Source: Streptomyces sp. NBC_00536
GTDB lineage: Bacteria > Actinomycetota > Actinomycetes > Streptomycetales > Streptomycetaceae
NCBI RefSeq assembly: GCF_036346295.1
Contig: NZ_CP107819.1
Span: 2,418,001-2,482,000, forward strand
Direction of reading: 5' to 3'
DNA: 64,000 nt
Shown piece by piece: positions 9,335-16,990 of the stretch. Under the pieces are notes generated by a model, which saw nothing but the letters and a program-made list of their open reading frames with translations, had not been told where the DNA came from and made no database searches. Numbering within the stretch: position 1 is the first letter of the stretch; every line of letters begins with the position of its first letter. The translations under genes were made by a program, and so were the position numbers.

Positions 9335-10696
9335 TTACAGCACCGGCATCATCTTGCGGAGTTCGAAGGCGGTGACCTCGCTGCGGTATTCCTCCCACTC
9401 CTGCTTCTTGTTGCGCAGGAAGAAGTCGAAGACGTGCTCGCCCAGGGTTTCGGCGACGAGTTCGCTGCGTTCCATCAGGGAGATGGCCTCGCCCAGGTTC
9501 TGCGGGAGGGGTTCGATGCCCATCGCCCGGCGTTCCGCGTCGGAGAGGGCCCAGACGTCGTCGTCGGCGCCCGCGGGGAGTTCGTAGCCCTCCTCGATGC
9601 CCTTGAGGCCCGCCGCGAGGAGGACGGCGTAGGTCAGGTAGGGGTTGGCGCCCGAGTCGATCGAGCGGACCTCGATGCGGGAGGAGCCGGTCTTGCCCGG
9701 CTTGTACATCGGGACGCGGATCAGGGCCGAGCGGTTGTTGTGGCCCCAGCAGATGTACGAGGGGGCCTCCCCGCCGGAGCCGGCGGTGCGGGAGGAGCCG
9801 CCCCAGATGCGCTTGTAGGAGTTCACCCACTGGTTGGTGACCGCCGCGGTCTCCGCCGCGTGCCTGAGGAGGCCCGCGATGAAGGAGCGGCCGACCTTGG
9901 AGAGCTGGTACTCGGCGCCCGACTCGTAGAAGGCGTTGCGGTCGCCCTCGAAGAGGGAGAGGTGGGTGTGCATGCCCGAGCCGGGATATTCGGAGAACGG
10001 CTTCGGCATGAAGGTGGCCTGGACGCCCTGTTCGAGGGCGACCTGCTTCATGACCAGGCGGAAGGTCATGATGTTGTCGGCCGTGGAGAGGGCGTCGGCG
10101 TAGCGCAGGTCGATCTCCTGCTGGCCCGGCGCGCCCTCGTGGTGGCTGAACTCCACGGAGATGCCCATGGATTCGAGCATGGTGATCGCCTGACGGCGGA
10201 AGTCCATGCCGACGTTCTGCGGGGTGTGGTCGAAGTAGCCGGAGTTGTCCGCCGGGGTCGGGCGGGTCCCGTCCAGCGGCTTGTCCTTGAGCAGGAAGAA
10301 CTCGATCTCCGGGTGGGTGTAGAAGGTGAAGCCCAGGTCGGAGGTCTTGTTCAGGATGCGCTTGAGGACGTAGCGGGGGTCCGCGTAGGACGGGGACCCG
10401 TCGGGCATGAGGATGTCGCAGAACATCCGCGCGGTACCGGGGGCCTCCGCCCGCCACGGCAGTATCTGGAAGGTGCTCGGGTCCGGCTTCGCGATCATGT
10501 CCGACTCGTAGACCCGGGCGAAGCCCTCGATCGCCGAACCGTCGAAGCCGATGCCCTCGTCGAAGGCCTGCTCCAGCTCCGCGGGAGCGACCGCGACGGA
10601 CTTCAGGAAGCCCAGCACATCGGTGAACCACAGGCGCACGAAGCGGATGTCGCGCTCCTCAAGCGTCCGGAGGACGAATTCCTGCTGCTTGTCCAT
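9335..10696 (-). CDS. glnA2: Glutamine synthetase-like gamma-glutamylpolyamine synthetase GlnA2
   Basis: The 453-residue protein has the type I glutamine synthetase fold: GIGFDGSAIEGFARVYESD (latch region), EIEFFLL, metal/substrate motif QEIDLRYADAL, KPFSEYPGSGMHTHLSLFEGD and NRSALIRVP. It matches Streptomyces GlnA2, reported to glutamylate polyamines during polyamine use rather than to make bulk glutamine. The adenylylation motif NLYDLP of GSI-beta enzymes is replaced by DDVWALS, so the regulatory tyrosine is missing and GlnE should not act on it. ATG 10696 has GAGGA upstream and gives the family length; an upstream in-frame start would add 13 residues. It is divergent from the DUF3105 gene. 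Confidence 0.9.
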   Translation of the reverse strand: MDKQQEFVLRTLEERDIRFVRLWFTDVLGFLKSVAVAPAELEQAFDEGIGFDGSAIEGFARVYESDMIAKPDPSTFQILPWRAEAPGTARMFCDILMPDGSPSYADPRYVLKRILNKTSDLGFTFYTHPEIEFFLLKDKPLDGTRPTPADNSGYFDHTPQNVGMDFRRQAITMLESMGISVEFSHHEGAPGQQEIDLRYADALSTADNIMTFRLVMKQVALEQGVQATFMPKPFSEYPGSGMHTHLSLFEGDRNAFYESGAEYQLSKVGRSFIAGLLRHAAETAAVTNQWVNSYKRIWGGSSRTAGSGGEAPSYICWGHNNRSALIRVPMYKPGKTGSSRIEVRSIDSGANPYLTYAVLLAAGLKGIEEGYELPAGADDDVWALSDAERRAMGIEPLPQNLGEAISLMERSELVAETLGEHVFDFFLRNKKQEWEEYRSEVTAFELRKMMPVL

Positions 10697-10910
10697 GCCT
10701 TCATCCTCGCAGTTCAGACGGCCTGTGCACCACATTCAGCGGCCGTGGGGCACGGTCGGGCGGACCCAGTATCGCGAGCGGTGGTTTCCGCCAGATTACG
10801 CACCCCCGCAAGATCACGGCACCCCCGCACTGACCTTGGACCGGTCATGAGCATTACCATCTGCGCCCATAGGGGTCTCCCCGGCCGGCCCTCCCCCCAG
10901 AAGGACTGAC

Positions 10911-11567
10911 ATGGCGAGCAAGTCCAGCAGCACCCAGGACCACTCCCGCAAGGCGCGGATAGCCGACATGCGCCGGGCTGAGAAGTCCCGCGACCGGCGC
11001 AACAAGATCCTGGTCGTCACGGCGTCCACGGTCCTCGTGGCGGGCCTCGTCGGCTTCGGCGGCTACATGCTGAAGAAGCAGATGGACAAGAAGGACGCCC
11101 CCCTGGCCTTCACCATGGACAAGGTGACCGGTGTGGCCAGCTGGGACGCGAAGAAGCTGGGGCGCACGCACGTCGACACCCCGGTGACGTACCCGATGAA
11201 CCCGCCGGTCGGCGGTGACCACAGCCCGCGCTGGATGAACTGCAACGGCGACGTCTACAAGAACCCGCTGCCCGAGGTGAACGCCGTCCACTCGCTGGAG
11301 CACGGCGCGGTGTGGGTCACGTACAACGACAAGGCCGCCAAGGCGGACGTCGACGCGCTCGCGGCGAAGGTGGCCAAGACCCCGTACACGCTGATGAGCC
11401 CGGACAAGAAGCAGTCCGGCGCGATCATGCTCAGCGCCTGGGGCAAGCAGCTCAGCGTGGACAGCGCGAAGGACCCGCGCGTGGACACGTTCTTCAGCAC
11501 CTACGTCCAGGGCGCGCAGACCCCGGAACCCGGCGCGGCGTGCACGAGCGGCCTGGACCAGAAGTGA
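10911..11567 (+). CDS. DUF3105 domain membrane protein
   Basis: The 218-residue protein starts with a charged cytoplasmic stretch, has one membrane span (KILVVTASTVLVAGLVGFGGYML) and an extracytoplasmic DUF3105 domain. The family signature is clear: NPPVGGDHSPRWMNCNG, then VHSLEHGAVWVTY. The conserved His, Cys and acidic residues suggest metal binding, but no biochemical function is established. AAGGA lies 7 nt before the ATG. The stop overlaps the GTG of the DUF305 gene by four bases (GTGA), so the two are translationally coupled. This pair is often adjacent in actinobacteria. Confidence 0.85.
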   Translation: MASKSSSTQDHSRKARIADMRRAEKSRDRRNKILVVTASTVLVAGLVGFGGYMLKKQMDKKDAPLAFTMDKVTGVASWDAKKLGRTHVDTPVTYPMNPPVGGDHSPRWMNCNGDVYKNPLPEVNAVHSLEHGAVWVTYNDKAAKADVDALAAKVAKTPYTLMSPDKKQSGAIMLSAWGKQLSVDSAKDPRVDTFFSTYVQGAQTPEPGAACTSGLDQK

Positions 11568-12286
11568 GCCGTACGTACTGGGCGGCGGGCAGCGCGGTCG
11601 TCCTGGCGCTGCTCTTCGCGGCGGCCGCGACGATGATCTCGGCCGTGAGCGGGGGCACCGCGGACGCGGCGGACGGCGCCGGGCGGCCGCCCGGCGTGTC
11701 CTCCCCGGACGCGGGGTTCGCCCGGGACATGGCGGTGCACCACCAGCAGGCGGTGGAGATGTCCTTCATCGTGCGCGACCGGACCCAGGACGAGGCCGTA
11801 CGCAGCCTGGCCTACGACATCGCCAACACGCAGGCGAACCAGCGCGGGATGCTGCTGGGCTGGCTGGACCTGTGGGGGCTGCCGAAGGTCACGCCCGCCG
11901 ATCCGCCGATGTCCTGGATGGGCGGATCCACCGACAGCGCTGACAGCATGGCGGGCATGGACATGCCCTCCACCGACGGGCACTCCCCGGACACGCACGC
12001 CATGGGCGGCGCCGTGACCAAGCCGGGCGCGCTGATGCCCGGCATGGCCACCAAGGAGGAGCTGGCCCAGCTGGGCACCCTCCAGGGCCGGGACGCGGAG
12101 GTCCTCTACCTCCAGCTGATGACCGACCACCACAAGGGCGGGGTCGCGATGGCGCTGGGCTGCGCGAAGCTCTGCCGGACCCCGGCCGAGCAGAAGCTGG
12201 CCCAGGGCATGGCCGAGGCGCAGCAGTCGGAGCTGGCCCTGATGGCGGACATGCTCCACAAGCGGGGGGCTGCGCCGCGGCCGTAG
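11564..12286 (+). CDS. DUF305 family protein
   Basis: The 240-residue product has an N-terminal signal/anchor (YWAAGSAVVLALLFAAAATM) and a DUF305 four-helix, ferritin-like domain. DAGFARDMAVHHQQAVEMS and LQLMTDHHKGGVAMA give the paired Met/His-His motifs of the family. A Met/His-rich loop with repeated M-x-M and G-M-D-M elements lies between them. DUF305 proteins are often linked to copper or other soft-metal handling. The GTG start overlaps the previous stop by four bases. No ATG lies between this GTG and the signal peptide. Confidence 0.85.
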   Translation: MSRTYWAAGSAVVLALLFAAAATMISAVSGGTADAADGAGRPPGVSSPDAGFARDMAVHHQQAVEMSFIVRDRTQDEAVRSLAYDIANTQANQRGMLLGWLDLWGLPKVTPADPPMSWMGGSTDSADSMAGMDMPSTDGHSPDTHAMGGAVTKPGALMPGMATKEELAQLGTLQGRDAEVLYLQLMTDHHKGGVAMALGCAKLCRTPAEQKLAQGMAEAQQSELALMADMLHKRGAAPRP

Positions 12287-12366
12287 TCCGTCCGGGCGGG
12301 GGGCCGGGGGGCCAGGGGTGTCTCTGGGGCCCGACCGCGCTCCGCGGGCCGGTCCTGCCTCCGGCG

Positions 12367-12390
12367 GCGCCTCAAACGCCGGCGAGGCTG
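12367..12390. repeat. Dispersed intergenic repeat copy
   Basis: An inverted-orientation copy of the CGCCGGCGTTTGAGGCGC family, followed by a degenerate partial copy (CCGGCGAGGCTG) ending near 12422. The 12287-12549 gap holds these repeats and no credible gene. Confidence 0.7.
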
Positions 12391-12549
12391 AAATGGGCCG
12401 GTGCTAGAGCCGGCGAGGCTGAGATGGGCCAGGTTCACCCGTTCGGCCGTGTGCGCTCGCGTGGGCCGAACGGGCGGCCCACCATGGTCACGCCGCCGCT
12501 ACGGGCGCACCCGCGCCCGGCGTCACGGCGTGCTCAGGAGGTTTTCGCG

Positions 12550-12969
12550 ATGACCACAGCCGGAGAGATCATGCACCCCGGGGCCCAGTGGATCCCCGCC
12601 ACCGAGACCCTGGACCGGGCGGCCCAGCTGATGGCGCGCCTGGGTGTCGGCGCGCTCCCGATCAGCGATGTGAACGAACGGCTCTGCGGGATCCTGACCG
12701 ACCGGGACATCGTCGTGGGCTGCGTGGCGCTGGGCCACGACCCGTCGAAGATCACGGCCGGGGACATGGCGCAGGGCACCCCGCGCTGGATCGACGCGGG
12801 CGCGGACGTGTCGGCCGTGCTCGACGAGATGCAGAGCCACCGGATCCGGCGGCTGCCGGTCATCCGGGACAAGAAGCTGGTCGGGATGATCAGCGAGGCC
12901 GACCTGGCCCGCCACCTGTCGGACGAGCAGATAGCGGGCTGGGCCGAGGCGGTCTACGCGCGGGGCTGA
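12550..12969 (+). CDS. CBS domain-containing protein
   Basis: The 139-residue protein consists of two tandem CBS motifs (a Bateman module): TAGEIMHPGAQWIPATETL with GALPISD..ERLCGILTDRDIV, and SHRIRRLPVIRDKKLVGMISEADLAR. Such modules bind adenine nucleotides and act as energy or redox sensors; stand-alone versions are common in actinobacteria, sometimes in DosR-like regulons. ATG 12550 is supported by AGGAGG 8 nt upstream; the open frame extends further up, but only with non-conserved Arg/Pro-rich sequence. The 3' end overlaps the convergent hydrolase gene by 16 bp. Confidence 0.88.
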   Translation: MTTAGEIMHPGAQWIPATETLDRAAQLMARLGVGALPISDVNERLCGILTDRDIVVGCVALGHDPSKITAGDMAQGTPRWIDAGADVSAVLDEMQSHRIRRLPVIRDKKLVGMISEADLARHLSDEQIAGWAEAVYARG

Positions 12970-13874
12970 GCGGACGGTGCGTCCAGGACCGCCCGGGCCA
13001 CCTGGTCCGGGCGGTCCAGCATGACCATGTGCCCCGAGGGCTCGGCGACCTCGAAGCGGGCGCCGAGGCGGTCCGCGAGGTCCGCCTGGCGGCCGAGCCA
13101 GCGCAGTGCGCCGGGGCGCGCGGAGCCGTCGTAGCCGGCCAGGACCGTGACGGGCGCGGCGAGCGGGTGGTCCGCGCGCAGGGCGAGCACCTCGGCGGCT
13201 AGGTCGGGGTAGCGGGAGTTCTCCCGCAGGGTTCCGCGCCAGACCCGGCCCGTGCGGTAGCAGCGGCGTACGGTTTCCCGCGCGGCCGGGTCGGCGCCGC
13301 CGGTCCGGGAGGCCCGTACCCCGGCGCGGCGGAGCAGCGGGCCGAGCGCGGCGGGCAGTCCGGCGGCGGTGACGGCCCGCCCCAGCACCCGGGCGGCGGC
13401 GTCGCGCACGGCGGCCGGGAGCAGCGGCGGCCGGGGCGCCTCCTCGACGCTGCTGTCGAGCAGGACCAGCGCGGCGGTGCGGGCCGGGTGGAGCCGGGCG
13501 AAGGCCTCGGCGTGGAACCCGGCGATGGAGTGGCCGACGACGGTGGCGGGGGCCCGCCCGGCCGGGCCGAGCGCGTCGAGCAGCGCCGCGATCCGGCGGG
13601 CCTCGCCCGCGGCGGTCGGCGGCGCGGCGGCGGGGGCGCTGAGCCCGTGGCCGGGGCGGTCGAAGCGGACGACGGTGCGGTGCGGGGCCAGCAGGGCGGC
13701 CACCTGATCCCAGTCGAACCAGCAGAGCCCGAGCCCGGCGCCGAGCACGCAGACCGGGCCGCGGCCCTCGACGAGGACGTGCAGCGGCACCCCGTCGGCG
13801 GACCGGACGAAGCCCTCGTAACGCACCGGCCGCACCGCACGCACCGGGTGACGCACCGGCGGGTCCCCCGTCAC
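12954..13874 (-). CDS. Alpha/beta-fold hydrolase
   Basis: The 306-residue protein shows the hydrolase core: oxyanion strand CVLGAGLGLCWFDWDQV, RFDRPGHGLS, nucleophile elbow VVGHSIAGFHAEAF (G-H-S-I-A-G with catalytic Ser), acid after VTVLAGYDGS and C-terminal His in EPSGHMVMLDRP. The substrate is unknown; an esterase or lactonase is typical. The GTG start at 13874 overlaps the stop of the upstream DUF998 gene (GTGA), so the two form a coupled pair. A longer in-frame extension is only antisense-like Arg/Pro sequence. Confidence 0.85.
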   Translation of the reverse strand: MTGDPPVRHPVRAVRPVRYEGFVRSADGVPLHVLVEGRGPVCVLGAGLGLCWFDWDQVAALLAPHRTVVRFDRPGHGLSAPAAAPPTAAGEARRIAALLDALGPAGRAPATVVGHSIAGFHAEAFARLHPARTAALVLLDSSVEEAPRPPLLPAAVRDAAARVLGRAVTAAGLPAALGPLLRRAGVRASRTGGADPAARETVRRCYRTGRVWRGTLRENSRYPDLAAEVLALRADHPLAAPVTVLAGYDGSARPGALRWLGRQADLADRLGARFEVAEPSGHMVMLDRPDQVARAVLDAPSAQPRA

Positions 13875-14557
13875 GTCCGGCGTTCCTTGTGGACGGAGTA
13901 CGCGAGCAGGCCGAGCCAGAGCGCGACGAACAGCACCTGGAGCCGCTGGCCCGCACCGAGCGCCCAGGTCCCGCGCCCGGCGGTGAACAGGGCGATGGCG
14001 CTCAGGGTCCAGACGGTGGCGAGGAGTTCGAGGGCCACGAGCCCCGGGCCGTAGCGGGCGAGCGGGGCCCACCAGCCGTACCGGCGCGCGGCGACGGTCA
14101 GCGCGACTATGCCGACGAGGGCTCCGGTCATGGCCAGGCTGCTGCTGATGGCGTGGGCCTGGTGGGTGGCGGGGACCAGTCCGGCGGTCTCGCGGGAGGC
14201 GCACACGGGATCGACGGTCGGGGCGCAGCTGAGCGGCAGCCAGGCGTCGGCGGCGGTGGCCGCGCCGAAGAGGGTGACGCCCGCCCAGCCGATGACGGCC
14301 CAGGGGCGGCGGGATCCGGCGTGGGCGCGGAGCCGGAGGAGGGCGAACAGGCCGCCCGCGAAGGCGAGCAGGCCCGCGGTGAAGTCGGTGGCCCGGAAGA
14401 CGCCGCCGAGCGGCTGGTCCTGGGCGGCGAGTTCGCTGACGTAGGTCTCGATCGGGTTCAGGCCGGTGGACAGGACGACTTCGAGCACCCAGGCGGTGTA
14501 GGCGGCGGCGCCCAGGCCGATGAGGGCGGCGACGCGCCGCGTACCGTTTGTGGACAT
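13871..14557 (-). CDS. DUF998 family membrane protein
   Basis: The 228-residue protein is strongly hydrophobic with about six membrane spans. The DUF998 signature is an early NPIETYVSELAAQDQP loop followed by spans such as FTAGLLAFAGGLFALLRL and WAVIGWAGVTLFGAATAADA. An exported loop holds Cys residues (LPLSCAPTVDPVCAS) before the conserved HQAHAISSSLA. Function is unknown. A -10 like TAGGAT ends 10 nt before the ATG, so the mRNA leader would be very short. It is divergent from DUF6153, with 72 bp between them. Confidence 0.82.
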   Translation of the reverse strand: MSTNGTRRVAALIGLGAAAYTAWVLEVVLSTGLNPIETYVSELAAQDQPLGGVFRATDFTAGLLAFAGGLFALLRLRAHAGSRRPWAVIGWAGVTLFGAATAADAWLPLSCAPTVDPVCASRETAGLVPATHQAHAISSSLAMTGALVGIVALTVAARRYGWWAPLARYGPGLVALELLATVWTLSAIALFTAGRGTWALGAGQRLQVLFVALWLGLLAYSVHKERRT

Positions 14558-14616
14558 AGTGGGACCAATCCTAAGCAGGGCCGGGGTCAATCGGATCATC
14601 GGATACCCACCCGGGG

Positions 14617-14622
14617 TAAGCT
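14617..14622 (+). promoter_or_regulatory. -10 box TAAGCT, predicted leaderless start
   Basis: TAAGCT fits the Streptomyces TANNNT -10 and is followed by exactly 7 nt before the ATG at 14630. No Shine-Dalgarno sequence is present, so transcription should begin at or next to the A of ATG. Confidence 0.55.
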
Positions 14623-14629
14623 GCCGCAC

Positions 14630-15079
14630 ATGACGGACCCTGCCCCCAGCACGCCGCGAGCCGCCCGGTGGTCCCGGGTGCTGCTGCTCGCCGCGCTGCT
14701 GCTGGGCATCGTCACCATGCACACGCTGGGCCACCCGGACGACTCCCCTGCCGGACAGGACGCACCGGCCGCCCACTCCGTTGCCCACGGGACGGGCGGG
14801 GCCCACGGGATGCCCCCGGCCCACGGGACGCCCGTACCGCCGGCCGCCGGGAAGACCGCGGTGCGCGGGCCCGCCGGCGGCCGGATGGCGATGGACCCCA
14901 TGTCCGTGTGCCTGGCCGTGCTGCTGGCCGGGATCTCCCTGCTGAGCGTGCTCGCCCTCGCGCGGACCGCGGCCCCGGCCGCCGCGCGGCGCACGGTCCG
15001 GGGCGACCGGGCGCGGGGCGGGCCCGATCCGCCCACGGGCCGTGAACTCCTCACCCGCATGGCGGTGCTGCGCGTATAG
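14630..15079 (+). CDS. DUF6153 family protein
   Basis: The 149-residue protein has two hydrophobic segments: RVLLLAALLLGIVTMHTLGHP near the N-terminus and MSVCLAVLLAGISLLSVLALA in the second half. They are joined by a loop rich in His, Met and Pro (repeated AHG and HGM elements) that could bind copper. This matches the DUF6153 layout, with the conserved MHTLGHP. It lies 93 bp before a multicopper oxidase gene on the same strand, suggesting a role in copper handling or oxidase maturation. That role is inferred from context and composition only. Confidence 0.75.
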   Translation: MTDPAPSTPRAARWSRVLLLAALLLGIVTMHTLGHPDDSPAGQDAPAAHSVAHGTGGAHGMPPAHGTPVPPAAGKTAVRGPAGGRMAMDPMSVCLAVLLAGISLLSVLALARTAAPAAARRTVRGDRARGGPDPPTGRELLTRMAVLRV

Positions 15080-15172
15080 GACGGGCCCCGCCGTCGCTCC
15101 CGCACGCCCGCGGGGTGGCGGCAGACGGCGCCCATCCACCCATGCGTCACCACACCCACGAGGTGCACTTCC

Positions 15173-16861
15173 ATGCGCTCTCCGCACACCGCTCCCCCTG
15201 CCCTCCCCACCCGGCGGGCCGTGCTCGGCGCCTCCGCCGCCGTGGCCGGATCCGCACTGCTCGCCGCCTGTTCGAGCGGCTCCGGCGGCTCCGGCATGAA
15301 CCACGGATCCATGGACCACGGATCGATGGGCAACGGCTCAACGGGCAACGGCTCGTCCCCCGCGCCCGCGCCCGGCGGTTACGTCGACCCCGCCGGCCCC
15401 GAAGTCCGGGCCGCCGAGGCGGCGCGCAAGGCCACCGGGCCGGTCACCGAGGTGAAGCTGACCGCCACCGCGGGCACGCTGGACCTCGGCGCGGGCCGGA
15501 CCGTCCGCTCCTGGTCCTACGGCGACCGGCTGCCCGGCCAGGAGGTACGGGCCACCGCGGGCGGCACCCTCGCCCTGACCCTGGCCAACCACCTGCCCCA
15601 GGCCACCTCCCTGCACTGGCACGGCCTGGCCCTGCGCAACGACATGGACGGGGTGCCGGGGCTCACCCAGCGGGACATCGCGCCGGGGGCGTCGTTCACG
15701 TACCGCTTCGCCGTGCCGCACCCGGGGACGTACTGGTTCCACCCGCACTCCGGGGTCCAGCAGGACCGCGGACTGTACGCCCCGCTGATCGTCGAGGACC
15801 CCAAGGAGCCCCTCTCCTACGACAAGGAGTGGGTGGTGGTCCTGGACGACTGGCTGGACGGGATCGACGGCTCCACCCCGGACGCCGTCCTCGCCGAACT
15901 CCGCAAGGGCATGGGCGGCGGCACGGGGAAGGGAAGCGACGGCGGCCACGCGGGCCACGACATGGGCGCCATGACGGCCTCCCCCACCGGACCCGCCAGC
16001 CCCGCCTCCCCCACCGGCCCCTCGCGCATGCTCATGGGCGGCGACGGCAGCGCCGTCCTCGGCAAGGACACGGGCGACGTCGGCTATCCGCACTACCTGG
16101 TCAACGGGCGCACCCCGGACGACCCGTCGGTCTTCACGGCCCGCCCGGGCGACCGGATCCGGCTGCGCATCATCAACGCGGGCGGGGACACGGCCTTCCG
16201 GATCGCCCTCGGCGGCCACGAACTGACGGTCACGCACACCGACGGCTTCCCCGTCGAGCACACGAAGACGGGCTCGCTGCTCCTCGGCATGGGCGAGCGG
16301 TACGACGTGCTCGTCACGGCCGGGGACGGGGTGTTCCCGCTGACCGCGCTGGCCGAGGGCAAGGGGGCGGCCGCCTCGGCGCTCGCGCTGCTGCGCACCG
16401 GCGGCGGGGCGGCGCCGACCGCCGCGACCCGGCCCGCCGAGCTGGCCGGACCGCCCCTGGCCGCGGACCGGCTGCGGGCCGCCGGGGGCGTGGCCCTCGC
16501 CGACCGGGCGCCCGACCGGACCGTGCGGATCAAGCTGACCGGCGGGATGGCGGCGTACGACTGGGCCTTCGACGGGAAGCCGTACACGGCGGACCAGCGG
16601 CACCCGGTGAAGGCGGGCGACCGGGTCCGGCTGGAGTTCAACAACTCCACAACGATGTGGCACCCGCTGCACCTGCACGGACACACCTTCGCCCTCGGCG
16701 GGCGGCCGGGCGGGGCACGCAAGGACACCGCGGTCATCCTGCCCGGGGCCACCCTGACGGCCGACTTCGACGCCGACAACCCGGGGCTGTGGATGCTGCA
16801 TTGCCACAACGTCTACCACGCGGACGCCGGGATGATGACGGTGCTGGGGTACCAGCGCTAG
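15173..16861 (+). CDS. Multicopper oxidase, Tat lipoprotein type
   Basis: The 562-residue protein begins with a twin-arginine signal (TRRAVLGASAAVAGSALLAAC) that also contains a lipobox with Cys, so it should be exported folded and lipid-anchored. All four copper-binding regions are visible: SLHWHGLAL, TYWFHPHSG, WHPLHLHGHTFAL and MLHCHNVYHADAGMM, the last giving the type 1 Cys and the tripartite His-Cys-His. A His/Met-rich linker after the lipobox and an insertion GHAGHDMGAM resemble Met-rich loops of cuprous oxidases such as CueO. Likely activity: oxidation of Cu(I) or phenolics with O2. ATG 15173 has a GAGGTG 7-8 nt upstream. Confidence 0.93.
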   Translation: MRSPHTAPPALPTRRAVLGASAAVAGSALLAACSSGSGGSGMNHGSMDHGSMGNGSTGNGSSPAPAPGGYVDPAGPEVRAAEAARKATGPVTEVKLTATAGTLDLGAGRTVRSWSYGDRLPGQEVRATAGGTLALTLANHLPQATSLHWHGLALRNDMDGVPGLTQRDIAPGASFTYRFAVPHPGTYWFHPHSGVQQDRGLYAPLIVEDPKEPLSYDKEWVVVLDDWLDGIDGSTPDAVLAELRKGMGGGTGKGSDGGHAGHDMGAMTASPTGPASPASPTGPSRMLMGGDGSAVLGKDTGDVGYPHYLVNGRTPDDPSVFTARPGDRIRLRIINAGGDTAFRIALGGHELTVTHTDGFPVEHTKTGSLLLGMGERYDVLVTAGDGVFPLTALAEGKGAAASALALLRTGGGAAPTAATRPAELAGPPLAADRLRAAGGVALADRAPDRTVRIKLTGGMAAYDWAFDGKPYTADQRHPVKAGDRVRLEFNNSTTMWHPLHLHGHTFALGGRPGGARKDTAVILPGATLTADFDADNPGLWMLHCHNVYHADAGMMTVLGYQR

Positions 16862-16874
16862 CCCTCCGGGGAGC

Positions 16875-16911
16875 GGCTCCCGGGCGCTGAACGGGCGCTG
16901 AACCGGGAGCC
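16875..16911 (+). terminator. Weak hairpin after multicopper oxidase
   Basis: GGCTCCCGG at 16875-16883 pairs with CCGGGAGCC at 16903-16911; the loop carries a direct repeat of GGGCGCTGAAC. There is no T-tract. It is a plausible GC-type terminator. Confidence 0.4.
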
Positions 16912-16928
16912 CGCAATCCGGTTGGTCG

Positions 16929-16973
16929 GGGTGGCGGCGCGTGGCAGGGTGGAAGATCACCGCGCCGCCACCC
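16929..16973 (+). promoter_or_regulatory. 13-bp perfect hairpin just before an RBS and TTG start
   Basis: GGGTGGCGGCGCG (16929-16941) is the exact reverse complement of CGCGCCGCCACCC (16961-16973), with a 19-nt loop. The GAGGAT ribosome-binding site begins 6 nt later and the TTG start at 16991. It could be a terminator for the upstream gene or a 5'-UTR structure controlling the next one. Confidence 0.5.
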
Positions 16974-16990
16974 ATACATGAGGATTTTCG

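Noticed and set aside
15142..15190. His-rich reading MRHHTHEVHFHALSAH just before the multicopper oxidase
   Set aside because: It lies in a shadow frame that overlaps the oxidase signal peptide and continues as Arg-rich sequence; the His run is short and no ribosome-binding site precedes it.
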